Virus record (IMG/VR): IMGVR_UViG_3300006929_000128
Location: 1-23,345 of that record
Length of the DNA stretch: 23,345 bases
DNA from: a virus
Reading direction: 5' to 3' (one strand)
Shown here: positions 15,601-23,244 of the stretch, one piece after another
How the letters are laid out: the number at the start of each line of letters is the position of its first letter
Position numbering within the stretch: position 1 is the stretch's first letter
Program-made: the position numbers and the translations under genes
Notes under the pieces: generated by a model
Database searches by the model: none
Told to the model about the DNA's origin: nothing
The model's input: only the letters and a program-made list of their open reading frames with translations

Positions 15601-17045
15601 CTGAACCTCTATCACAAAGTAAGTTTGATAATCATGTTAAAACATCAAAGGCTTATAATGGAAACACTACATCTTCTCACGCAGATAATTTAGTTTACAG
15701 ACTTACATTTGATGATAATGTAGATTTAAGTGGTTCGGCAGGAGTTAGGTTTGTAAGTAATAGTGTGGATAATACAACTTATCCAGCAAGAACAGGTTCA
15801 CAAAATTCATTTACAGATAATTTTTATCGTAGTATTAGTGAAGTTGAAGAAATGACAATTCCTAATATTGGAGCAATTAGAAGAAACTCAAATAAAATAC
15901 GAATTGAAGATAGTTTTTTAACTGGTTCATTATCACCTAATACTACTTTACAAGAGTCGTCTTTTGATTTTGCACCAGTAGATAGTAATAAACTTGGTGT
16001 TTATTTTTCACCAACCGATATTGTAGATAAGGATATTATTTATAGTTTGGCTGATGTAAATTATGATGATTACATTGGTGATCCAAGAGACCAATTTGAA
16101 CAAGATTATCGTGGATTAAAAGATATACAAGAATCATATTGGAAAAAGTATCCTAAGTCAAATAACTTTTGGGATTATTTAAGAATATTGAAGTATTACG
16201 ATAGTGGTATATTTAAGCAAATTAAATCACTATTGCCAGCTAGAGCAAAAACTACTCTTGGTGTATTAGTTGAACCAAATATATTAAATCGTAGTAAAGA
16301 AGTACTTGGTCAAATACCTACTTTTGAAAGTAATTATTATGAAAATGCTGGACAATATGATCAAGGTGTATTAGCAACAAGAATCATAAGTGGTTCTGAT
16401 GATAACTTCCTTACAATTGTGGGTGAGTTTCCATATTATGAGGGAGAAAGTAATATAGCACGTTGGATACCTAAGTCGGGTTCTATTGGAACACTTGCAA
16501 TGCCTTCACGATATAGTCTAAACGTTACTCAAAGTAATGAGTGGGGAACTAATTATGTTGACGCATCGATTACTGATGGTGATATTAAATTTGAAGAAGT
16601 AGTTAATCCTGTTATTACGGCATCAAGATTATCAGAACACAATTTTGAATATAGATACTATTTTGATAGTGCATTTTCTGCCAGCTTACATCCAACCTTT
16701 GGAGTAAATCCAATACACATTGGTGCTCTGAGTGGTTCAGCATCTACATATCAACGCTTTAGGCTTGGTCATAGAGCATTTATAGGACATTATAGTCACT
16801 CACTTGTACCTTCTGAAATTCAATCAGTAGCGTATGATTCAACTTTGTTTAGGTCATTCTATCAAGCCACATCACATGGTGCTGATAAAAACGATCCTAA
16901 CTATCCTGCAGTAGAGATAACACTTACAAATCCAACAAGACTTGTTACGGTAGAACCAGGTGAATCACGTTTGGTAGACGATACCAAGGCAAATCCAAGA
17001 ACTACTGACTTTTATAAAGACGGTAAAACAGGAGAAAATGGTTAA
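12696..17045 (+). CDS. Giant baseplate/tail protein (gp7-like position) with LamG-like domain
   Basis: The product is 1449 aa, longer than T4 gp7 (1032 aa), with AGGGGAAG upstream of ATG 12696. Residues about 25-110 are beta-rich (ARIYVYDYKDESLVTTFDAP, DGEYRVVYYFYRAL). Around 735-775 is a helical segment YLQRTKGTTRALKGLLNCYG followed by STILRVREFGG, which resembles the P2 gpI-type motif of baseplate proteins. Residues about 785-985 form a LamG/concanavalin-like sandwich (ETIEFRFRTPKRQNQTIIQK, AVYIGGK, GSIMEYRLWTEPLS, LVYRLTFDDNV), a fold that often binds sugars. Residues 1148-1200 (FWDYLRILKYYDSGIFKQIK, SLLPARAKTTLGVLVEPNIL) are a second helix-strand module. By position it is probably the large wedge protein, possibly with an added surface-binding domain. 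The symbol is left blank because homology to gp7 is not certain. Confidence 0.7.
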   Translation: MPDVKGLSDGDKSLLKSSQTTKSNFGKGADYARIYVYDYKDESLVTTFDAPSSAFRFEGSSIDINIGQHLRSNGITDGEYRVVYYFYRALAGSDGTITERGITYPNKYFLSSISKDRTEVEIRPSSAINLFGYQNGLGAVNGFKLFQNVPNVNAQWTFSNPDQNEGQILSLAIADNEPGFTKDMTNGTITIPKVYEVEEVILPPELTADPNFDKDLISYSENPTDIPPVEQGGAPPQPASPYLHSDGKKYIWTRFNEPLSSEKGTSEYSNPNIVAPFYGWKEDETYVSSTKTIRTKRDFVATIRKVLGKTQLLLSKDWQQGKEEIESESTGEFPKVTNSWSSKVSYKNGYITYSENRVDDLTTYLMVEDEAYLITNEFTDSQGFIGIKLYEPLSDNIEDSSLGYFVNEVLESVEDNIKLVPFDRNLDLENSTFLRLPNLGSTDSPIEFRGTNFKNYNTLVGSNTDVIQDIEDKLVSGSLLDVKVNVDYQKRTTELQDYNDNGFGNFINFSSAKERLKNFKYKLGLIEFYTMSQSQFTNVSSSTEKQEFYETKIDQVKNSFDHYESFLYNESSSYVSSSAGQFHDTSWPKENSTSPYTLVPSTGSVAVTWYDNMIESASLYDTMNDNRLVNNLPGHIKFDGEGNTFIEFVDMIGQQFDETWLYLKHFTDINDRQAKFSEGISKDIVKHVAKASGLEVVNGNDLLNLSEYLLGKNIDDGSQTYEKAQEEVTEEIWKRILANLPYLQRTKGTTRALKGLLNCYGIPSTILRVREFGGPDYNDRVSTDLQRRFTYALDFKGSQYIEHQWTTDNLSGKVPETIEFRFRTPKRQNQTIIQKGNEWAISLLDGGVTNKGKLKFQLSGSSDKFFITSSTQQFYNDEMWSVMLTRRSASGADLSDDNVSRDVTYELVTKQYDATRLKINYETSSSFSTSSIDLNGAFTSSTAVYIGGKGTTFDGNNFSGSIMEYRLWTEPLSQSKFDNHVKTSKAYNGNTTSSHADNLVYRLTFDDNVDLSGSAGVRFVSNSVDNTTYPARTGSQNSFTDNFYRSISEVEEMTIPNIGAIRRNSNKIRIEDSFLTGSLSPNTTLQESSFDFAPVDSNKLGVYFSPTDIVDKDIIYSLADVNYDDYIGDPRDQFEQDYRGLKDIQESYWKKYPKSNNFWDYLRILKYYDSGIFKQIKSLLPARAKTTLGVLVEPNILNRSKEVLGQIPTFESNYYENAGQYDQGVLATRIISGSDDNFLTIVGEFPYYEGESNIARWIPKSGSIGTLAMPSRYSLNVTQSNEWGTNYVDASITDGDIKFEEVVNPVITASRLSEHNFEYRYYFDSAFSASLHPTFGVNPIHIGALSGSASTYQRFRLGHRAFIGHYSHSLVPSEIQSVAYDSTLFRSFYQATSHGADKNDPNYPAVEITLTNPTRLVTVEPGESRLVDDTKANPRTTDFYKDGKTGENG

Positions 17046-17056
17046 TGAGATTAACC
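17040..17056 (+). other. Perfect 7-bp hairpin at the end of the giant tail gene
   Basis: GGTTAAT (17040-17046) and ATTAACC (17050-17056) pair around a GAG loop, and the stem includes the stop codon. It is AT-rich and is followed by A-rich rather than T-rich sequence, so it is a poor intrinsic terminator. It may protect a 3' end or weakly attenuate read-through into the next unit. Confidence 0.4.
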
Positions 17057-17090
17057 TAAAAGAAAATTTAGATTAAAATTTAACAAAACA

Positions 17091-17099
17091 TATATTTAT
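17091..17099 (+). promoter_or_regulatory. Candidate late promoter element before the tail-fibre-type genes
   Basis: TATATTTAT lies in the 100-bp gap after the giant tail gene, 46 nt before ATG 17146, which has TAGGAGAT as ribosome site. The same 9-mer occurs at 6473, 6505 and 20359. Confidence 0.45.
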
Positions 17100-17145
17100 G
17101 TATGAGGAAAATTATCGTTTCTCATCTATCAATAGGAGATAAAAT

Positions 17146-17769
17146 ATGGGATTTTTAGACAACACGAGCATCACAGTAGATGCTATTTTGACAAAAAAAG
17201 GTCGTGAGTTACTTGCACGAGGTGATGGTTCATTTAACATCACTAAATTTGCACTTTCAGATGACGAAGTAGATTACAATCTATGGGACACTGCACATCC
17301 TAATGGTTCAAATTACTATGGGGCAGTTATTGAAAATACTCCAATATTAGAGGCATTTACTGACCAAAATCAAGTTATGAGATACAAATTAATAACGTTG
17401 AATAAAAACACCAAGAGGATGCCAATATTGAATCTCTCCGCACAAAATACAGATTTAACTTTCGGAGGGCCTGAAATTCCTATCATTGCTCAAAGTACTA
17501 ACTCCAATGACGATACTTATACTTTTGAGTTGAATGATACAGATGTTGCATTCATGAAGAATGTTGTGAATGGGGAAGTATCATTCAGTTCTACTGAGCA
17601 ATCAAAACAGGAAAATGAAAGAACTGCAGTTGTTTCAACAAGTGGTGAAGTTCGTTTAGAAGCACGACAATTACGTACGGCTAAATCAGCAAGATTGACT
17701 GTTACTGGTAATCAAACTGGTGTAACTAAGTCTATAACTATAACAACTTTAGCAGACCCCAACGCATAA
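17146..17769 (+). CDS. Phage virion structural protein with Ig-like C-terminal domain
   Basis: The product is 207 aa. The N-terminal region, MGFLDNTSITVDAILTKKG, RELLARGDGSFNITKFALSD and DEVDYNLWDT, resembles a short structural protein I associate with marine T4-like phages. The middle is beta-rich (YKLITLNKNTKRMPILNL). The C-terminal 70 residues have alternating strands (NGEVSFSSTEQ, EVRLEAR, SARLTVTGNQTG, KSITITTLA) consistent with a bacterial Ig-like fold, a common decoration that binds glycans or stabilises the virion. It starts a new unit, with its own candidate late element and strong ribosome site, and lies 16 bases before the next gene. It is probably a tail-tip or neck component, which is inference. 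Confidence 0.7.
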   Translation: MGFLDNTSITVDAILTKKGRELLARGDGSFNITKFALSDDEVDYNLWDTAHPNGSNYYGAVIENTPILEAFTDQNQVMRYKLITLNKNTKRMPILNLSAQNTDLTFGGPEIPIIAQSTNSNDDTYTFELNDTDVAFMKNVVNGEVSFSSTEQSKQENERTAVVSTSGEVRLEARQLRTAKSARLTVTGNQTGVTKSITITTLADPNA

Positions 17770-17785
17770 TATAAGGAATTAAAAA

Positions 17786-18808
17786 ATGGCAGACGCATAT
17801 AAAGATTTTACTATAGACACGGATGTAGTCTCAGATAGAACTACGGTATCAAGTGGATTATTTAGTGGTGGAGCTGGAAGTCTTACAACTTTCTATTCCG
17901 CATCTACTCAAGGTGCAAGTTCAGCATCTTACTTAAATGTATTTGATAAGGCACAGACAGATTCGACAAGAGAGGTACAATTTGCAGTAGGATACGCACA
18001 TCATGGTGGAAGTGGTTCAATAGGAAACACAACTAAAACAAATGCTGGTAACAGAGAAACTGCTGGAATGTATAGACAATTTGTTAATGTTCTTTTACCT
18101 CCAAACCAAGATAAATTTCAATTTACAAGTTACACTTCTGCTTCTGATGATATATTTTTTGTAGTCATGAATAGGGCTCGTATGAGAGAGAAGATGGATC
18201 CAGGTAATTGGGAACTTCATCTCGGAAGTACTTTCCCTCTCGTTAAACTAATTGATGATAGTGGAGCAACCACAACACCTACGGTGAATCAAGCAGGACG
18301 TGTTTTTAATATTGTGAGTGGTTCAATCCAAAGTGGAACGGCAGATACATTTCTTACAGCAGCCGCTGGAGGTTCCGTTGGTAATTTCTATCCTGATTTA
18401 GGAATTATAATTATGGATGCATCTTATATACAATCAAAAGCTTTAGTTACTACTACAAAGAGTACAAATACTTTTGATGATACTCCATCTGAATTCTTTA
18501 AACAAATGAATGGTGCTGGTGGATATTTTGCAGCACGTAGAGAAGAAGAAGTAACTTCAACGATGTATTTCTGTAGAGCGAATAACAAAGAATTTAACTT
18601 TAGTAACAATCCAACATTTGCAACTAAATCTGGTGATACTGAGGGTGTGTTTACACAAACTACATTTGAGGGAGATCCTAAAACTTTTGTAACTCAAGTT
18701 GGATTATACAATGATAATAGTGAATTATTGGCAATTGCTAAGTTAAGTAAACCTGTTCTAAAATCATTCTCAAGGGAGGCTGTAATTAAGGTCAAGCTTG
18801 ATTTCTAA
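17786..18808 (+). CDS. Tail or fibre structural protein with shared C-terminal module
   Basis: The product is 340 aa, with AAGGA upstream of ATG 17786. It has Gly/Ser-rich, beta-type sequence throughout (TVSSGLFSGGAGSLTTFYSA, DKFQFTSYTSASDDIFFVVM, IFNIVSGSIQ-like phrases). The C-terminal 40 residues, FVTQVGLYNDNSELLAIAKL followed by SKPVLKSFSREAVIKVKLDF, match the end of the next gene's product (YVTQVGLYDEQNRLLAHAKL). This shared end module is probably an interaction or trimerisation element rather than a receptor-binding tip. No enzyme motif is visible. It lies in a three-gene unit with the genes at 17146 and 18821. Exact role (fibre, collar or baseplate spike) cannot be settled. Confidence 0.7.
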   Translation: MADAYKDFTIDTDVVSDRTTVSSGLFSGGAGSLTTFYSASTQGASSASYLNVFDKAQTDSTREVQFAVGYAHHGGSGSIGNTTKTNAGNRETAGMYRQFVNVLLPPNQDKFQFTSYTSASDDIFFVVMNRARMREKMDPGNWELHLGSTFPLVKLIDDSGATTTPTVNQAGRVFNIVSGSIQSGTADTFLTAAAGGSVGNFYPDLGIIIMDASYIQSKALVTTTKSTNTFDDTPSEFFKQMNGAGGYFAARREEEVTSTMYFCRANNKEFNFSNNPTFATKSGDTEGVFTQTTFEGDPKTFVTQVGLYNDNSELLAIAKLSKPVLKSFSREAVIKVKLDF

Positions 18809-18820
18809 TAGGGGATACTA

Positions 18821-20347
18821 ATGTATAAATTGATAGACCCCCAAAATATATCCAAGAGGTCTTTTACAACTAATAAAAAGTTTACTGTCACTAACAACGA
18901 TAGTGCCAGTTTTGGTAATTTTGCTATTAGGGCTATAAGTAGCTCACATCATAATTATGCAACCTCATCGGATACGGTTACTCACATTGTATCTGGTTCA
19001 ATTTCGAGTAGTTATTACGCACTTCCAACTTATAGTGTTATTAGAAAATTATACTATGAGGATATTCACAGAAGATTTAATACTAAGAAACTCCAAAAAA
19101 CTGAATTATCTACTACTGCTAATGTATTTAGTATACCAAGAAATCTAATAGGAGAGAGAATAAAACCAGGTAGTGTTAAATTATCTGATACTTCATTAGG
19201 ACAAACTTTTGACATTAGAGATGATGAAGACGGCAATTTATATGACTATGGAAATTTTTCTGGTAGTTATGCGGCATATAAATCAAGTTCATTTGATAGG
19301 TCTCAAGGAATAAACGTTAGTGGTAGTGGTAGTCAAATTGGTAACGTGTTTTACGAACATGGTATAATGACCATAACCGATACTGGTTCTTATAGAGATG
19401 TTGGGTTCGGTTCAGCTTATACATTAGACTTTCAGGCAACTCAAAAACATTATGAATATGAATATGTTTGTTCTGTTGGCCAATATGAATTTAATTCCAC
19501 AATGAACATAAGTGCAACTAAAGATAGAAGTGGTAGTATTTCTATTACTGCTGGGCCTGAAACTGTAATTACTGATATAACAGGAAAACCCATTTTAGAT
19601 GATGGTAGAAAACAAGTAATATATAGTACATCACCTTATAGTAAGTTACCTCCTGGTTCTGCACCAAAAGGAGAAATAATTTCTAATGGTGGATTTGACC
19701 AAGTTGTTTCTACTAATGGTACTTCAGTTTTAGGAGATTGGAGTACTGATGGTACAGCGACACTCTTTACTTCTTCTAATGCTGAACTAATATTATCGGC
19801 AAGTGCTGGTAATTGGCCAGCTCATGTTGCTCGAGCATCACAAGAAATAAGTGTTAAAAAAGGAAAAGATTATTTAATAACTGGTAAATATAGACCAGGA
19901 ACAAGCTTAGCAAATGGTGGTTATGGACAAGTCTATATAGGAGATGATGAATATTTTTCAGGTAACTATAGGGCCATAAGTAGTCAATTGAGAACTACTA
20001 CTTCAGAACTTACAAGTTCTTGGCAACTTCCATTTCGTGCAACTTCTGATACTCATTATGTTTTACTTTCTATGTTTAGGAATGCACAAAACGATGATGT
20101 TATATGGGATTCTGTTTCATTAAAAGAGTGGCACGGATTTGAAAGTGGAATTGGTGATTATCAATCATCATATCAGGCCACCGATACATATGAAAATTTT
20201 GTAACACACTCGGAGTTCAGACCATATGTTACACAAGTAGGGTTATATGATGAACAAAACAGGTTACTCGCACATGCCAAACTCGGCAAGCCAATTAAAC
20301 TTGATGACCAATACGATACATCTTTTGTCGTTAGGTTTGATGTTTAA
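18821..20347 (+). CDS. Tail or fibre structural protein with inserted carbohydrate-binding-like domain
   Basis: The product is 508 aa from ATG 18821, preceded by AGGGGA. Residues 1-270 are Ser/Tyr/Gly-rich beta sequence. Residues about 283-437 look like a separate jelly-roll of the CBM4/9 kind: it opens EIISNGGFDQ and GDWSTDGTA, includes RASQEISVKKGKDYLITGKY and a stretch of aromatic strands, and closes DVIWDSVSLKEW. Such domains bind polysaccharide. After it, WHGFESGIGDYQSSYQ resumes the tail protein, and the C-terminus (YVTQVGLYDEQNRLLAHAKL, then GKPIKLDD) matches that of the previous gene. The insertion between two parts of a tail protein suggests a host-glycan recognition module. The gene ends the unit; a gap with a hairpin and another candidate late element follows. 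Confidence 0.7.
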   Translation: MYKLIDPQNISKRSFTTNKKFTVTNNDSASFGNFAIRAISSSHHNYATSSDTVTHIVSGSISSSYYALPTYSVIRKLYYEDIHRRFNTKKLQKTELSTTANVFSIPRNLIGERIKPGSVKLSDTSLGQTFDIRDDEDGNLYDYGNFSGSYAAYKSSSFDRSQGINVSGSGSQIGNVFYEHGIMTITDTGSYRDVGFGSAYTLDFQATQKHYEYEYVCSVGQYEFNSTMNISATKDRSGSISITAGPETVITDITGKPILDDGRKQVIYSTSPYSKLPPGSAPKGEIISNGGFDQVVSTNGTSVLGDWSTDGTATLFTSSNAELILSASAGNWPAHVARASQEISVKKGKDYLITGKYRPGTSLANGGYGQVYIGDDEYFSGNYRAISSQLRTTTSELTSSWQLPFRATSDTHYVLLSMFRNAQNDDVIWDSVSLKEWHGFESGIGDYQSSYQATDTYENFVTHSEFRPYVTQVGLYDEQNRLLAHAKLGKPIKLDDQYDTSFVVRFDV

Positions 20348-20358
20348 CAAATATATAT

Positions 20359-20367
20359 TATATTTAT
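20359..20367 (+). promoter_or_regulatory. Candidate late promoter element before the T9SS-type surface protein
   Basis: TATATTTAT, the same 9-mer as at 6473, 6505 and 17091, lies 69 nt before ATG 20437 in the only gap between the tail genes and this gene. It suggests separate, late expression of the surface protein. Confidence 0.45.
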
Positions 20368-20387
20368 AGTATGTAAATAAAGTCTAT

Positions 20388-20405
20388 ACCTTTTAATCTA
20401 AAGGT
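20388..20405 (+). promoter_or_regulatory. Leader hairpin before the T9SS-type protein
   Basis: ACCTTT (20388-20393) and AAAGGT (20400-20405) form a perfect 6-bp stem around TAATCT. No T-run follows, so it is not a good terminator. If the upstream element is a promoter, the hairpin is in the 5' leader, about 30 nt before the start codon. Confidence 0.4.
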
Positions 20406-20436
20406 TACATTAATTAGTAAATATTTGGGGAAATGG

Positions 20437-23244
20437 ATGCGCAAGTTTCTATTAAGTCTCATGATAATGGTGATGAGTTTATCATATGCTCAAACACCAA
20501 TCATTAGACTTTTACAATCAAGAACATATGATACACCAATGTTTTGGTGGAGAGATACCTTAACTCATAAGTTAAGAGGATATTTAGCTGACGATACTAC
20601 TGGTATGTCAACTGCTAATGCTGCCTCTGGTGTTGCTTATAAAAATAATAACTTTGATGCTTGGAGAGATTCAGTAATGACTATTGCCGTTACACTTGAT
20701 GATAAAGGAGCAAGTGTTACTGCATTTCGTTTAGATTTAGTGTTTGATAATGATTTAATAACTTGGGGACACGACTCAACACGTGTAGAGAAAGGTGCAT
20801 ATATTAATGGATGGACTGAGGGAGATAGTGCAGCTGGTGCACATTATTCGTATGAAGTAGTTCGTTATGCAGATGTTGGGTATACTGATTCACTAGCTGC
20901 AGCTGGTAGTGAGAAATCTGTAAGTGCAGCTAGATACGATTGGTTAAGAATTACAATGGTATCACATAACGGAAACGTTAAGACATTTGGTAATGGAAAT
21001 AATACCCAAACAGAATTGTTAAAATTACATTTTAAAATAAATGATGTTGTTGATAATTTTTCACCACAATCATTTAGAGTGGCTACTAACTATGAGGGTA
21101 GTACAGGATATTATACTTATTTAACTAATGGTAATTATGCTTCTAATTATAAAGTTTATATAGATGGAAATGTTGGTACACAAACAGATGGTGTTGGTAA
21201 TGCTCGTGGTGATATTACATTACATCCAAAACTTTTAGATGTTGAGGGTTACTTTAGATACGTACAAGGTAAAGGTAGAGCCGTTGGTTCGGCCTTTACA
21301 ACCGCAACCGAGAATACATATCCATATTGGAAAGTCAAGTTTGAATTATGGGAAAGAGCAGCTGGTAAATCTAATTGGTATAACATACAAAGTATTGCAA
21401 ATGACGCAAGTAAAACTGACGAAGACTTGAGTGATGATGTTATAGGTGGTGCTGGTACATATTATTATGATAAAAAGTCAACCACTGCACTTCAGACAAC
21501 TACGGGTAATGGATTCTTAGGTATAAGTTATTACGATTCAACTTATACTGATGACAAGGGTTACTTCAATATTCAGTTACCAAGAAACAATGATTATCGT
21601 ATATCATTCTGGCCACCTGATGATGATGACGATATAGAGAATCATAACCAAACTAAATTTGATAGAGAGGCCATTACTAATATAAATGATGCAGTTATGT
21701 CATTTAATTTCCAATCAGGTAAACATCACAATTATAATAGTGGTGCTGGAAGAATTGATACGTTAAATTCTATTGAATACTTTATCGGTGATGTTGATGG
21801 TGATGACAAGTTCTTTTTAAATGACACATATATTTTATGGAGTTATGTATCGGGTATTATGAGTCAATACGCACACCATAGTTATGATGTTGTTGCAGAC
21901 TCACTACAAGATTGGTCTTCGATTGACAATTTTAATGGCACTAATACAACATATAATTACTATCAGACTTTGATGGCTGGTGATACAAGAAAACAAAAAT
22001 ATGAGTTCACGGTATTTTGGGATAAGAATTTTAATCAGTCACAGGCTCTTACATATGGTGAGATTGAAACAATAAACCCACTTATGAATGATATCGTAAC
22101 TGGCCAAGACACTTTATATATTAGTTTAGTGGGTAATAATCCTGATGGGGATGCGGATTCCTCACGTTATCTGTATGATGATCCTGTAGATTTCACACTT
22201 GACAGTATAGCTTACTTTTTCACTGGTGATATAAACACTACGGGTACAAAAGTTAAGGCTACTATGTCTAATGCAAATACATCTGATCCAGGTTCAGGTA
22301 TTGCTAACGCTAATAGTTCTGGTTATCAAACATTAAATGGTTCGACATTTTATCGTTGGGCAGGTGGTAGTGCACCAGGTGAACATTCTAATAAAATTTA
22401 TGATCCTAATGTACCAGGTAGTTTATCGAAATTAACATCTGACATAGGTGAGTATAATGTTAAACTTTCATTACCAAGTGATTCTACTGTTAGAGTTCAG
22501 TCTGGTAATCAGATAGAAGTTCCTCTAACTGTTACACCTAATGAGGGTGTTACTATAGCAGCCTTTGAATTTGAAATAGAATTTAAACCTGAAGATTTGA
22601 CATTTATAGATGTAAAAACTGATGTGTTACCAGGGCCGTGGATGACATATGTAAATGTAGGTGAAGTTGTTGATGGGTGGCAAAGAGTTTCTTTTGGTGG
22701 TATGGATTACTCACCAAGTAACGCACCAGAAAGATATTTAATTAACAAAGAGGTAGTTGGGTTGAAATTATTATTTTCTGCTGATTTCCCACCTGGTGAG
22801 TGGACAGATGCACCGATAAGATTTGTCGGTAAATATGCTGCAGCATCACCAGCTGGTAGAGACTTGACAATGAAACGTGATGATGGTTTGGTTCGTGTAT
22901 GGAACAAGTATTGGTTGTTCGGTGGTAAAAAACCTGAGAACGAGGAAATAACTTATAACTTTCCAAACCCATTTACAGAGAATACAAAGTTTCAGTTTTA
23001 TCTTTCTGAACCACAAAATGTTAAACTTTATATTTTAAATTCTATCGGTCAGAGAGTTGGAACACTATTAAATGAACACGTGTTGTCAGGAATACATTAT
23101 TTTGATTTTACAAACGAACCAAGCATTTGGATACCTGAACAAAGTGTATATGAATCACATCAAAAATTAGAACCAGGTGTTTATATATTTGTTTTACAAA
23201 CAGATAAAAGAATCAAAACATCTAAATTTACGGTGGTAAAATAA
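20437..23244 (+). CDS. Large secreted protein with cohesin/dockerin-like modules and T9SS sorting domain
   Basis: The product is 935 aa. ATG 20437 has GGGGAAA upstream and gives a classical signal peptide, MRKFLLSLMIMVMSLSYA, with cleavage before QTP. Residues about 55-235 form a cohesin-like beta-sandwich (TAFRLDLVFDNDLITW). Residues 405-475 contain a dockerin-like pair: AITNINDAVMSFNFQSG, then IGDVDGDDKFFLNDTYILWS, whose D-x-D-x-D loop should bind calcium. Residues about 677-822 form a second cohesin-like domain (IAAFEFEIEFKPEDLTFIDV). From about 838 is a type A T9SS sorting domain: YNFPNPFTENTKFQFYLSEP, VKLYILNSIGQRVGTLL, PGVYIFVLQTDKR and TSKFTVVK, with an extra 15 or so residues before PGVY. 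The family carries Sec- then T9SS-exported proteins to the cell surface. It overlaps the next start by one base. A host-surface role such as receptor masking is inferred. Confidence 0.8.
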   Translation: MRKFLLSLMIMVMSLSYAQTPIIRLLQSRTYDTPMFWWRDTLTHKLRGYLADDTTGMSTANAASGVAYKNNNFDAWRDSVMTIAVTLDDKGASVTAFRLDLVFDNDLITWGHDSTRVEKGAYINGWTEGDSAAGAHYSYEVVRYADVGYTDSLAAAGSEKSVSAARYDWLRITMVSHNGNVKTFGNGNNTQTELLKLHFKINDVVDNFSPQSFRVATNYEGSTGYYTYLTNGNYASNYKVYIDGNVGTQTDGVGNARGDITLHPKLLDVEGYFRYVQGKGRAVGSAFTTATENTYPYWKVKFELWERAAGKSNWYNIQSIANDASKTDEDLSDDVIGGAGTYYYDKKSTTALQTTTGNGFLGISYYDSTYTDDKGYFNIQLPRNNDYRISFWPPDDDDDIENHNQTKFDREAITNINDAVMSFNFQSGKHHNYNSGAGRIDTLNSIEYFIGDVDGDDKFFLNDTYILWSYVSGIMSQYAHHSYDVVADSLQDWSSIDNFNGTNTTYNYYQTLMAGDTRKQKYEFTVFWDKNFNQSQALTYGEIETINPLMNDIVTGQDTLYISLVGNNPDGDADSSRYLYDDPVDFTLDSIAYFFTGDINTTGTKVKATMSNANTSDPGSGIANANSSGYQTLNGSTFYRWAGGSAPGEHSNKIYDPNVPGSLSKLTSDIGEYNVKLSLPSDSTVRVQSGNQIEVPLTVTPNEGVTIAAFEFEIEFKPEDLTFIDVKTDVLPGPWMTYVNVGEVVDGWQRVSFGGMDYSPSNAPERYLINKEVVGLKLLFSADFPPGEWTDAPIRFVGKYAAASPAGRDLTMKRDDGLVRVWNKYWLFGGKKPENEEITYNFPNPFTENTKFQFYLSEPQNVKLYILNSIGQRVGTLLNEHVLSGIHYFDFTNEPSIWIPEQSVYESHQKLEPGVYIFVLQTDKRIKTSKFTVVK

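Noticed and set aside
17040-17056. Hairpin at the end of the giant tail gene as an intrinsic terminator
   Set aside because: The stem is AT-rich and followed by A-rich sequence, so it lacks the required T-run.
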